Shown here piece by piece: positions 11,946 to 22,596 of a stretch of DNA of 64,000 nucleotides. The stretch is from Adenanthera pavonina (taxonomy: Eukaryota > Streptophyta > Magnoliopsida > Fabales > Fabaceae). The notes below the pieces were generated by a model that saw only the letters and a program-made list of their open reading frames with translations, was not told the origin of the DNA and did not search any database. The DNA lies in assembly GCA_026686845.1 (NCBI GenBank), contig JAIVEN010000001.1, positions 39,796,001 to 39,860,000 on the forward strand, written 5' to 3'. Positions within the stretch are counted from its first letter, which is position 1; every line of letters starts with the position of its first letter. Position numbers and translations under genes: made by a program.

Positions 11946-12726
11946 ATAGGAATATTTGCATTTTCATTTCTAAGTTTCCAAGGATGAATGCTTAGACATC
12001 TAACCAAGGGTGATTTATACGAACATTGACTTTGGGCTAAGTACTGTAACTTTGAAATTTGCTTGATGTACATTCACTACCGATGCTTTAGCCGTATATT
12101 GAGACTCAAAGCTAGAGATGTTTCTAATGGTGTTCTGCGATATTCATATAACCTACCAGTGTTAGTAGTATATCGTCTAACAACTGCATTTAATACAGTA
12201 GGTAGGTGAATAAGTATTTTTGTAGACTAATAGTTATAACTTATCTTTAATAGTTAGAGAATGAGTATTTTTACAGAGTAATGATTAGAACTCGTCTCTA
12301 GTAATTATATTTTGCTCAAATCTATAAACAACCTCATTTAAGGCTCGTTGGTAAAAGTATAAAGTGTACCATGTGCCAAAATGTTATATTAATTATTGAG
12401 CTCATTTAAAATCTTACCTACTCATTCAGCTTTAATGTATTTATCTACCATTTGAGTGTGAAAGTTCATTAATTGTATTGATCTTTTCTCTTTGTGAAAG
12501 GATTTTTCTATGAGAGGTATCTTGGAGGGATTACTCAAGGAAGGGTTTTTTTGAGGAAAATTTGTAATCACACCAGATAATGTGTGAAAGAGATACACAC
12601 TCGGGGAAGGAATTTGAGATGTATTATGGCTTCACAAATGTCTGAATCAAACTTGTGGGTCATGTGAAAAATATTAAGCAAGTTGCTTGAGGAATGGAAA
12701 CATATCAAGTGGTTAAGCTAAATCAT
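11946..12726. other. No recognisable feature
   Basis: Unremarkable AT-rich sequence without convincing open frames or repeats. Confidence 0.3.
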
Positions 12727-12751
12727 TCAAAGTCAAAATTAGAATTAAATG

Positions 12752-13258
12752 TTCCTTTTGTTTGGATTCTGTTGTCTTCCTTGGTGTTGTTGTAGGTGCT
12801 GAAGGGATTCGAGTGGATGTGGAGAAAGTAAAGGCTATTCAAGATTGGCCTACACCAAGGAATGCAAATGATGTGAGGAGTTTCCATGGACTTGCAAGTT
12901 TCTACCAGAGATTTGTGCGGGACTTCTCAACCATTGTTGCACCTCTAAATGAGCTGGTAAAGAAAAATGTTGTGTTTAAATAGGGTGAGGCACAAGAGAG
13001 GGCTTTTCAAACATTGAAAGATAAGCTAATCAATGCCTCTCTATTTATTCTTCCTGATCTAAGGTTTTTGAAGTTGAATGTGATGCCTCTAGTATTGGAA
13101 TTAGTGTTGTTTTGATGCAAGAGGCTAGACCAATTGCATATTTTAGTGAGAAGTTTGGTGGTGCATGTTCGAATTATTCTACATACAATAAAGAGTTGTA
13201 TGCACTAAAAAGAACCTTAGAACATTGGCAACATTATCTGTGGTCTAGATAATTTATT
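12752..13258 (+). pseudogene. RT end and RNase H, broken, CRM copy B
   Basis: Starts in the RT thumb region ([20 protein letters not shown]), then [19 protein letters not shown] and [22 protein letters not shown] at 12981-12983 replaces a codon at the RT/RNase H connection. RNase H follows with EAQERAFQTLKDKLINAS, a frameshift near 13065, then [16 protein letters not shown] and [41 protein letters not shown] near 13249 interrupts it just before the frame that continues as [11 protein letters not shown]. Confidence 0.8.
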
Positions 13259-14935
13259 TTGCATTTTGATCATGAAAGTTTGAAATATCTTAAGACCCAG
13301 AACAAATTGAACAAAAGACATGCTGTTTGGCTTGAGTTTATTGAATTTTTCCAATATATTTTGAAACATAAGTATGGTAAAGAAAATGTTATTGCTGATG
13401 CATTGTCTAAGAGATATAGTCTCATTACATCTATGCAAGCTAAGTTGATTGGTTTTGAATCCTTGAAAAGCATGTATGAATGTGATGCTGACTTTGCTAA
13501 AAATTGGAAATTGTGTGAGAACCATGGTGTTGATGATTTCTATAGATTTGATGGATTCTTGTTTAAGGGAAGTAAGCTATGTGTGCCTGTTTGTTCTATG
13601 CGTGAGCTTTTAATTAAGGAGTCTCATGGAGGAGGTTTAATGGGTCATTTTACGGTTGATAAGACTTTGGCTATGCTAAAAGATCATTTTCATTGGCCAC
13701 ATATGTGCAAAGATGTTGTTTTTGTGTGTGTTAAATGCATTGTGTGCAAGCATGCTAAATCTCGAGTGCATCCTCATGGATTATATACACCTTTGCCTGT
13801 TCCTTCACATCCTTGGGTGGACATTTCTATGGATTTTGTGCTTGGATTGCCTAGATCTCCTGCTGGTAAGGATAGTGTATTTGTTGTAGTGGATAGGTTT
13901 AGCAAGATGGCTCATTTCATTGCTTGTTCTAAAACACATGATGCTATCCACATCTCTGATTTGTTCTTTAAGGAGATAGTTAGATTGCATGATTTACCCA
14001 AGTCCATTATTAGTGATCGTGATGTTAAATTCCTGAGTCATTTCTGGAAAACTTTGTGGGCTAAATTGGGAACTAAGCTTGTGTTTTCTACAGTTGCACA
14101 TCCCCAAATGGATAGGCAAACAGAGGTAGTAAATCAAACACTTTCTTCTTTATTGCGTGCTATATTGTATAAAAATCTTAAAAATTGGGAAAAGTGTTTA
14201 CCTCATGGGGAGTTTGTATATAACCGAGCTGTGCATTCTACTACTAGTTATTCTCCTTTTGAAGTTGTCTATAAGTTCAATCCTTTGACTCCACTTGATA
14301 TTCTTCCTTTGCCTATTACTGAGTTTGCTAACATTGATGCTGAAAAGAAAGCTAAGTTTGTGCAGGACTTACATGCTAAGGTAAAAGCAAACATTGAGAG
14401 GAAAAATGAGCAATATGTTCAACAGACTAACAAAGGTTGCAGGAAGATTATCTACAAGCCTGGAGATTGGGTGTGGGTTCATCTAAGGAAAGAGAGGTTT
14501 CCTGAACAAAGGAAATCCAAATTACACCCAAGAGGTGATGGTCCTTTTCAAGTTTTGGAAAGGATAAATGATAATGCTTATAAAATCGATTTGCCTCATA
14601 CTTATAGAAATGAGAGTGCAACCTTTAATGTGGCTGACCTCTCTCTTTTTGACGTTTCAGATTCGAGGACGAATCCTTTTCAGGAGGGAGGAAATGATGA
14701 GGGCAAGCTAAGAGAAACAATGGGTCATGGACAAATTCAAGACCTACTTCAAGGCATTGGAGGATCAATGGCTAGAGCCATGAATGGGTTGATACAAAAT
14801 ATGATTAACATGGAACCATTGTATTTGAATGCTTTTGAGGCCAAAAACAAAGAAAGAGACAAGCTGAAAATGTGGAGCCAAATTATAGTCAACAAGCCCA
14901 ACTTAGAGAAAGCCCAACAAAGAGAATTCACTTAA
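13259..14935 (+). CDS. RNase H tail plus integrase with CR-like C terminus, CRM copy B
   Basis: An uninterrupted 558-codon frame, really an internal part of pol; the first codon is TTG and there is no true start. It opens with the RNase H end ([26 protein letters not shown]). The integrase zinc region follows ([24 protein letters not shown]). The DDE core holds Asp in [15 protein letters not shown] (~residue 190), Asp in [13 protein letters not shown] (~251) and Glu in [10 protein letters not shown] (~288). HPQTDG is altered to HPQMDR. The GPY/F-like tail reads [18 protein letters not shown] and [21 protein letters not shown]. The last ~80 residues ([15 protein letters not shown]) lie inside the 3' LTR and correspond to the CR motif region of CRM elements. 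Integrase activity is possible from sequence, but upstream damage prevents an autonomous element. Confidence 0.85.
   Translation: MHFDHESLKYLKTQNKLNKRHAVWLEFIEFFQYILKHKYGKENVIADALSKRYSLITSMQAKLIGFESLKSMYECDADFAKNWKLCENHGVDDFYRFDGFLFKGSKLCVPVCSMRELLIKESHGGGLMGHFTVDKTLAMLKDHFHWPHMCKDVVFVCVKCIVCKHAKSRVHPHGLYTPLPVPSHPWVDISMDFVLGLPRSPAGKDSVFVVVDRFSKMAHFIACSKTHDAIHISDLFFKEIVRLHDLPKSIISDRDVKFLSHFWKTLWAKLGTKLVFSTVAHPQMDRQTEVVNQTLSSLLRAILYKNLKNWEKCLPHGEFVYNRAVHSTTSYSPFEVVYKFNPLTPLDILPLPITEFANIDAEKKAKFVQDLHAKVKANIERKNEQYVQQTNKGCRKIIYKPGDWVWVHLRKERFPEQRKSKLHPRGDGPFQVLERINDNAYKIDLPHTYRNESATFNVADLSLFDVSDSRTNPFQEGGNDEGKLRETMGHGQIQDLLQGIGGSMARAMNGLIQNMINMEPLYLNAFEAKNKERDKLKMWSQIIVNKPNLEKAQQREFT
14682..14694 (+). 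other. Polypurine tract, CRM copy B
   Basis: AGGAGGGAGGAAA directly before the LTR start TGATGAGG; this is the expected plus-strand priming site. Confidence 0.75.
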
Positions 14936-15610
14936 AATACATGTGCTTCTCATGTGGTCACTAAAAGTGACATTTTTAATAAGTTTTATTAGGTTTACTT
15001 TAGTCAATTTGTTTCCTTTTGAATGAAAGGCATATAATGATCTAATTTGATCTCATTTTATTTCAGAATAGGATTTCAGCATATTCTCTTCCTTTTTGCA
15101 TTAAAGAGGAGCCAATTTTTCAAAGTCAAAATTAGAATTAAATGCTCATTTTTACTTAAATTTTCCTTTTTGTATTAATTAGCATAAATAAGGTTAGGTT
15201 TGTGGGCTCAACTAGAGTTAGTTTGTCGTTTAATACTTGCCTATTAATAGGCACCTCTTGTACTCTTGCAATCACAACATGAATGAATGAATTTCTTTTC
15301 AGTAATTTTGTTGTTGTTCAGTGAGTTCTTTCTTACTTATCCTTGAGTGCCAAAAAGAATGAGGACTTATCAAGGAGTGGTGATCCTTGTGGCGTCCCAA
15401 AGTTAGGATTCAAGAGACGGGTTCTCTTGGAGTCTATTTCCTTTGACCAGCATTTTTGTTTCAGTTTTCTTATTTTCAGCATCTCTATTTTTCAGTTTTT
15501 GTTCATTGTTGTTCTTCATTATTCTTGTGTTCTATTCATCTTTCTTTGAACTGCACGATCCTTATCTCAAAGAGGGCTCTTACGACGGGTTCCTAACGTG
15601 TCTCCCATCA
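14695..15610 (+). repeat. 3' LTR of CRM copy B
   Basis: Starts TGATGAGGGCAAGC right after the polypurine tract. The pol frame continues 241 bp into it. A promoter-like TTAATAGG lies near 15240 and a CT-rich R/U5-like segment follows. The end is placed at CCCATCA (15610), giving about 916 bp, but this border is a guess because no second LTR is available for comparison. Confidence 0.6.
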
Positions 15611-17940
15611 TCTTCTCTATCTCAAGTTTCATTTTTTCACTCTACTCTATTAATCCCTATTTTAGTGTTTCTCTTTGTGCCTTTAGGTAGTTCTTTCTAA
15701 AGGCAAACAAATTTTTATAATAACCGCTCATTCTAACATACATCATCATAATAATTCTTTTACTTGAGTTAACCCTATCATCTATTTGCCAATTCTTGAT
15801 TAACTTATGACCTGAGTTAAAACAAGAAGGAGATGGAAGTTGACTAAAAGAAATAGGATTAAAATAAGTAACCAGGTTGAATTTTTGTTTTAATGAAAAC
15901 ATTTTAGTAAATATTTTTTAGGACCCTATTATTAAGTAACCAGAAGTGGAATGAGGTATTGGCAACAAGAAGAAGAAGTGGAATGAGGTAAAAAGGCTAG
16001 CTCCCATTATTTAACACGATGATGGATCCAAGGAAATTAAAATTGAATGTCTACAAGTATGTATATCTAAAGCGATAATTTTATCGATCCTTCTATATTA
16101 TTTCTTTAAAAATTATAACACATGAAAAAAAATTTCAAAGGTAATAATATATCTGGCCAAAAAAATGGAATAATATGATATTAAGTTGTAAAATACTACC
16201 TCTCATATGTCGTACCCAGAAATGCGATGCAGATGAATTGCAGAAATGCAAAAAAAGACAAATCGGACTCTAAATGAAAACTAATTTAAGAGAAGTCACC
16301 ACCAAAATTTTAAAGAAAATTTTGGAAAATCAAATTTAAGAAGGAAAAGGATGATCCACATAAATAGATATGAGTTCGGGAATCGATTATGTGCGAGAAA
16401 GATGTTAGACACTCCACAATTCCTGTTCCTATAAATGATTACCTAAAATTAATTATGCAAATTAATATGACTTTAAAAGTATTTTTGTTATCATTTAATT
16501 GTTCACATGCGAAAATAAGAAAACAAAATAGAAAAATGTTTATTTATTTATAAGAGCGGACTTGACCTAAGATCGAAATCTGGGATCTATGTACCCTGCG
16601 ATAGGAATCTAAATTCACATAATTTAGGATAAAAATGTGTGTCATTGGGTGTCACTGGATTGGTGATTTTTAATGAAAATATATTTTTTAAAAGACCAAG
16701 ATAGTAAAAACAATTTATCTTCTGCAAGCAAAATGATTTTCTAAAACTAGTTGGTGTTTTAATTTGCAAAAAGTAATTTGATTTCACTTTCTTAATCTCA
16801 TCATTTTCTTTTTTTATTTTTTTATTTTGAAAATAATTTCTTAATTGAAAAATTCCTAAAAAATAAAGATTTAGAAGGTATTTTAATATTAAAAGAAATT
16901 TTCTATGAGAAAAAAATTTTGTTAAATTTTAATTTTCAAAAGGATACCACCTTTTGTATTATTTTTAATTATTATTATCTTTTTTTATAAGAAAATTGAA
17001 CTTCCAATAACTTTAAAAGAAAAAGTTTTCTCAAAACCTTTTTGAATTTTCAAATATTAAACTCATTTAATTAGAGCATTTTTTTTTATTTTCGAATGAT
17101 AATTTTGAAAAAAGGACGAGTCAAAATTATTCGAATGATATTTGTGGGAAATTGGTAAAAAAAAACAAGGTAACCAAATTATTTGAAAATTGACTTCTAT
17201 TTAATCTTGTTTATAAAAACATTATAATTTTATTCATGATTTATAAAATTCGAATGACTTTACCAGGGAAGACAATTTTTTTTTGTAACCAACCATGAGA
17301 GACATTTTAGTCCCACATGGTTGCCATCGGCCTATTCTGTATATCAGAGGAGATTCTAGATCTCATATAATATCTCTAAAAACTTTATTTTCATGAAAAG
17401 TTATTGGAACCATTTTATGTTATTCTTATTTATTCTTTGCTTTGATTTTATTAATATAATTATCAAATTTTTTAATCAAATTTAAAAAAGAAACCTTAAG
17501 AACACTTTACATTTTTATTTATTATTTAAAACTCAATTAAAAGGACTTTCTTTCTCATTTCTTAATAAGAATGCTTGAAAAAGAGTATTTGAATGACATA
17601 TGAATTTGGAAATTAATTCTATTTTAATGAAAATTACAGGAAATTTATTTGTCATCACCCTATTAATATTATTATATATATTTTTTAAAATTTGATTTCT
17701 AAGAAAATCTTCAAGAGATCCTCAAAGCTTTGGACCTGAGGAGACGATTTTATTCCCACATGACTCTGAACTATAAAAGACAATCCCACACGACTCTAAA
17801 TCGGGGGAAACAACTTAGTCCCACACAACTCTAAAGACTTATATTATTATTCTTAAAACACTTGAATTAACTAGACTATTGAGACCATTCGAAACATTTA
17901 TTTTAATTTCATTCTATGGAAAGAACAAGAATTATATATA
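15611..17940. other. Non-coding, AT-rich, with degenerate repeat fragments
   Basis: No gene. A stretch at about 16290-16430 (AGAAGTCACCACCAAAATTTT, then GAGTTCGGGAATCGATTATG and GATGTTAGACACTCC) has the look of a widespread plant repeat, which I cannot name with certainty. At 17740-17835 three short copies of a TCCCACAYRACTCTAAA-like word occur in tandem. Confidence 0.3.
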
Positions 17941-17946
17941 CTTACG

Positions 17947-18190
17947 TAAGCACTTGGTCAAATTTAAGTATAACTAAAGAAGATATTAAAATCTCATATA
18001 GTTATTATTGATTGACCAAATGAGATACTAGATCCCACATAGCAATGATTTAAAGAAAAGTTTTATATTAGGAAGAAATTCAGTTAAATTTCAGTATAAC
18101 TAGAGGAGATATTTAAATTTCATACAGTTACCATTGATCGACCAAAGGGGATATTAGATCCCACACAGTTATATTTTTAAGAAAATTTTT
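17947..18190 (+). repeat. Tandem duplication, ~135 bp unit
   Basis: Two diverged copies side by side. 17947-18064 and 18083-18190 share AGTATAACTA-AGAAGATAT, the GATTGACCAAATGAGAT / GATCGACCAAAGGGGAT word, and AGATCCCACA. The shift is about 135 bp. No coding role is evident. Confidence 0.55.
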
Positions 18191-18576
18191 CTAATTATTC
18201 AACATGACTAGATAACCAGACCTAAATATATAGAGCAAGACAATGTTTCAAGCTATAATTTTAAAGAGGAATATGGTAACTTACAAAATCCTATTTAGGA
18301 AAAAAACTAAAATCCCCATGATACCAAATATACCTTCCATCAACGCAAGGCTATCAACAAGATATTTGCAACAAATCCAAGTAAAACTTAAAATAACTTA
18401 AGAGCCAGAAAAAAAAATTCTCGATTTTGTATGTATATTTCAATGTGAAATCAACAACTATTGACACTCAAACATTCACATAATATTTTACACGACATCA
18501 AAACATCTTAAACAAATCAAATCTATATCAGAAAACCATGGGCAAACATTTTTTTTTCAAATTAAACCTTTACTAT

Positions 18577-19037
18577 TAGTACTGTCAAATCGGCCCGACT
18601 CGGCCCACCCAAATCGAGCTGGGCCAAAAAGTCCGATTTGATAAACGGGCTTGAAAAACCAAGTTTGAGCCCTCAGGATCGGGTCTATGGGCCAACCCGC
18701 GGGCTTTTTTTAATTTTTTAATATTTTTTATATTTTTTTAATAAAATTTTTTTATATAATTATTTAAATTAATACAACTAATTATCATCATAATTCATTA
18801 AAAACTAACATAATATTTAAATTTTAAAATTTATATATTACTAATTAATAAAATATGTATTTTTTAATATTTTCAACCAAAAAAAAAAGAAAAAGAAAAA
18901 AGTCTCGGGCTTTTGGAGTCGACTCATGGCTCGCTCGGGCTGGCCGGCCACGGATCGGGCTCAAAAAGTTCGAGCCCACTCATTTTTTCGAGTTTTTCGG
19001 GCCAGCTCGTCGAGCTTGACCCATTTTAACGGCTCTA
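18577..19037 (+). mobile_element. hAT-type MITE, copy 1
   Basis: A 461 bp element beginning TAGTACTGTCAAATCGG and ending TTTTAACGGCTCTA. It is flanked by an exact 8-bp duplication TTTACTAT (18569-18576 and 19038-19045), the hAT hallmark. GC-rich ends full of GGGCC/GGCCC words enclose an AT-rich core. The core is the reverse complement of that in copy 2 at 28251-28748, so the copies lie in opposite orientation. No coding capacity. Confidence 0.85.
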
Positions 19038-19045
19038 TTTACTAT

Positions 19046-19998
19046 GAAGCTTCAAACACTCCAAAACATCACAAACAATCTAAACTCATGATCAAAACGC
19101 CATCCCTTCATATACAGAGACTCTAGACCCACTTCATTAACACATAAAACAGTCAAGGAAATATAAATTAGCATGTTTAATCAACTGGCTCTACAATGAA
19201 GCTTTTCCAGTAAACGAACCAAACTAAAGGATTCAGCCCAGAGCTTATCATCACCTTCTAAACTAATGGGTAACAACCAGAAACAAAACACCCAAAAGAC
19301 TAGAACACATCCATGATTCGGTGGGTAACAAAGGACTAAACTAATCAACAATTAGAATTCCAACTAGCAACATGACCAGTTTCATCCCAAAACATAGAGC
19401 ATCGTAAATGAAGAAAAAATGGAAACAAAAACTAAACTAACCCAAACGACTCTGGTACTTGAACTTTGTCCCTAGATTGCTAGCTATCTCCTCTCGTTCC
19501 TAAACTCATGCTCTCTCTCTCTCTTTGCTTCGTGTCTTTCCTTGTGCTAACTCCTTCTTCGTCTCCTTCATTATGCTTAGCACTCTCTTGCTTGATTTCA
19601 GCACAATCATCTCCTCTGCTCCTTTGTGTTTCACCCTACCAATCTCTCTTCATCTCTCTCTTTCTGTCTCCAAAGTTTTTTAGCCTCTCCCCCTTGCAAT
19701 TGCCCTCTTCCTCCTTTTATAGGATTTTAGCGAGTGGTTTGCAATCAAAAGTTCGAGCACATGACTATTGCAATTGCTTCCTCCCTTATCCTAATTGCTT
19801 GTCCACAGTTCCTCACTCGATTTTGCATTCATCCGGCATTCCCTCACCTCCACTACTTTGTTGTACCCAGTACAAAGTATCTGGCTCTCTCAATGTCCCC
19901 TCTCACTTGATCTTACCCTCTCTACTTCACCAACTCATCCCCGAGCCTTTCTCAATTAGGGCTTGTGGACATTTTGGTTGAAATGTTGAGTTTCAATC
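19046..19998. other. Non-coding, pyrimidine-rich stretch
   Basis: About 19500-19960 is CT-rich with an open frame rich in Leu, Ser and Pro, which is what CT-rich DNA gives in any case. No family resemblance, no splice structure. Confidence 0.35.
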
Positions 19999-21321
19999 CA
20001 AAATAAATACCACAGGAGGTAAAAAATTACAAAAACATACCTTAAATTTATAAAATTATAATGAGGTTTCAAGGTACCAAATTGTAAATATTGTTATCAC
20101 CCAAAAAAGATAAATTTTTCCCTCCCACTTTTGCCCCCTAATCTTCATGGATTTACAATTGAGTATCATATATTTGCAACTGATATTCGTGGATTTGCAA
20201 CTCTATTGCAAAGTGTGTCGGTCAACTATCAAAGGAGGTGGTCTATGATAGTTGACTGCAACAACTCAGAGACAGTTGCTATTGTCGAAGATGTTGCGCC
20301 AGTTGACCATTAGAGGCCACCTCCTCTAATGGTCAACCAACACACATTTTGAACAGGATTGGAAATCTATGAATATTAGTTGCAAATATACGATATTTAA
20401 TTGCAAATCCATGAAGATCAATTGCAAATAGCTAACAAAAATAATCCTACACACACATTTGCAACTGATACATGTAAATTTTAAAAAATACTCTATCTAG
20501 ATTTGTAGCTGATACACGTACATTTTCAACTGAAGAAAAAAAAGCTAATCCCACACATATTTGCAACCAAGACACATAAATTTGCAATTGTTCTACCTAT
20601 ATTTGCAAACTGAAATTAAAAAAAAACAACAGCAGCCACCAAAAAAAGGAAAAGAAGAAGAGGAAAGAGATGGTAGAAGGGAAAGAAGAAGAAAGAGGGA
20701 GATCTAGAAGCACTAGCAAAATTCGTGGATAAGGTGAAGGCAAATGAGAGAGGTGATGGTGAAGGCAGATCTAGCGACGTCGAGGATCCAAAACCTAACA
20801 ATGACGAAGGCTTCTTGGCAGATTTGGTGAGGATGAGGTAGCTTGTGAGATTTGTACCAATAAGAGTAATGATGAAGGCTTCTTCTTGGATCCAAAGTTG
20901 TCACCATCGTCATTGATTTGTCACCGGCAATGACGGCTCTAATGGTGGTGAATGAAGGTGAAGGAGGGTGTAGGATTGCAGAGGAGGAAGATCATGGAGG
21001 AGGGAAGGAGAAGAGGAAGGAGACGATGAGTGGATGGAAGAGACAAGGGAGACGGTCTGCAGAAGAGGATGAAGGACGAGGGAGATGGTCACAAGTTAGA
21101 GGAGAGGAGATGGGGAGAGGAGTAGAGATGGCGGAGAAGAAGAGTAAGGAAGAGAGAGAGAGAGGGAGAAATGAGAGGGAGGAGGAAAAAAAAGGAGGGT
21201 CAAAACTGTCATTTCGTGCAATGAAAATATTTACAATTAGGTACTTTGATATCTCATTGTAAATACAAAAGTTTAAGATATGTTTTTGTAAATTTTTTTC
21301 TTCTGTAGCATTTATTTGTAA
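19999..21321. mobile_element. Mutator-like terminal-inverted-repeat element
   Basis: The left end (about 19999-20095) and right end (about 21218-21321) are inverted copies of ~100 bp, roughly 80% alike. Both contain TTACAAAAACATA, TAAATTT/TAAACTT and AATTGTAAATATT when read inwards. Between them are further hairpins: 20221-20256 (GTCAACTATCA with its complement) and 20302-20337 (GTTGACCATTAGAGG with its complement). Purine-rich low-complexity DNA follows at 20640-21190. Long inverted ends suggest a MULE; I see no transposase, and the target duplication was not resolved. Confidence 0.55.
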
Positions 21322-22596
21322 TTTTTCCTTAAATTTATCCCAAATTTAATTTATTTTCAAATTCTCCTTTAACTAAATGATATACCTTTCCAATTATAAA
21401 TTTAATTTTTTGTGTAATTTCTCTCTCATTGTCTAATTAATAATTAATTATAGGTATTTATGAAAAATAGGAATAATTAATTACTCCCTCCAATTTTGGT
21501 TTTGCTCAAAGTGACTGTTTAAGAAACTCTTTTAGTTTTGTTCCCACCATGATAGCTTTTTTTTTAATAGTAAAAAGAGTTTATTGGAGAAGAGCATTTA
21601 AAAAAAATGAGAAAAGAAGACCTTCTGAAAGCAAAATTAATAGACACAAGTTTTAGAAAAACTTTCCAATGCTTGGTAAATCTATGGAAAAAAGGGGGGA
21701 AATCTCCGAAAAAAAAACTATTAGCTGAAATCCATAGAGAGACAAGAGTCTAGAGATTCCAAAAATTTTTGTTATAATATTTTTTTTCTTGTAGAATTTA
21801 TTAAAAGAAGAGAAAAGAGGAGGTGAAGAAAAAGTAAATTTTAAACACTTCTTCTTTGTGTCAACCCTCAACTTTGAAGCAAACAATTGTGGAGAATCCA
21901 TATATAAGAGGCAAAGAAAATCATACACTTGTACACCAGAGTACGATTTGAAATTCTGGCCAAAATAAAAATTGAGACACAAACGGCAAACTTGGGAATT
22001 TATAATAATTGCCAAACATTGATTGGGTCACAGAAAGACTTGATCATTGACCTGAGAATGAAAAAACAATTTAGAGGCAGTTAGAAGGAAATAAATAGAT
22101 TAATCACTCTTTAAAATTTGCAATTACTCTATGATCACTAACGTCAAAAATAATTACATCCTCCTTTATTTCGGTCAAAATTATGCTAATGCCGGTTCTT
22201 TAGTGATTTCAGCTTCATTAATAAATCAAGTATTGGACCATTCTTTCACTTGATATTTCTTTTCATGTTTTTGCTTTTTCTATTTCTTTACGTTAATTAC
22301 CCAAATAATTAACATAAAATTAAAATAAAACAAGAACTCGTACACAATGAAATATATTACTGGTAGGTAGAAGAGGAGCATTATTTACTATTAATTAGCC
22401 TCCTCATTTCCATTTTAAGCACACTCACATACACTCAAAAAGTACAATACATAAAATTCATGAGCCAAACTACACCTAGCCTTTCCCCATGAAACCTAGC
22501 TAGGTATAAGGAAGGCATTATTCTTCTTCACACAAGAGATACGAAACCTAAATGCGACCAGGAATTAGGCCAACCATGGGAATTCTGCCCACAACA
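21322..22596. other. Downstream flank of MVD, non-coding
   Basis: AT-rich. A solitary Stowaway-like end (TACTCCCTCCAATTTTGG) is at about 21482 without a matching right end. The 3' UTR of MVD must lie in the last few hundred bases but no clear AATAAA can be fixed. Confidence 0.35.

Larger units (their letters stand above)
12727..15610 (+). mobile_element. 5'-truncated CRM-type Ty3/gypsy chromovirus, copy B
   Basis: Retains the end of RT, RNase H, a long intact integrase frame and the 3' LTR, in plus orientation. It starts abruptly inside RT at about 12747. The 25 bp just before (12727-12751) exactly equal a piece of the 3' LTR (15120-15144), so the truncation joint seems to use LTR sequence. 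It is better preserved than copy A. The GPY/F-like tail and overlap of pol with the LTR support the CRM clade (family knowledge). Confidence 0.85.

Noticed and set aside
13217..13525. Minus-strand open frame opposite the CRM copy B RNase H
   Set aside because: Antisense shadow of the retrotransposon coding sequence.
19508..19981. 157-codon open frame, Ser/Leu/Pro-rich
   Set aside because: Same reason: pyrimidine-rich composition rather than coding selection.
20918..21262. 114-codon open frame rich in Glu, Lys, Arg and Gly
   Set aside because: It is what any purine-rich (GA)n-like DNA encodes; no domain, inside a transposon-like element, and the opposite strand is equally open.
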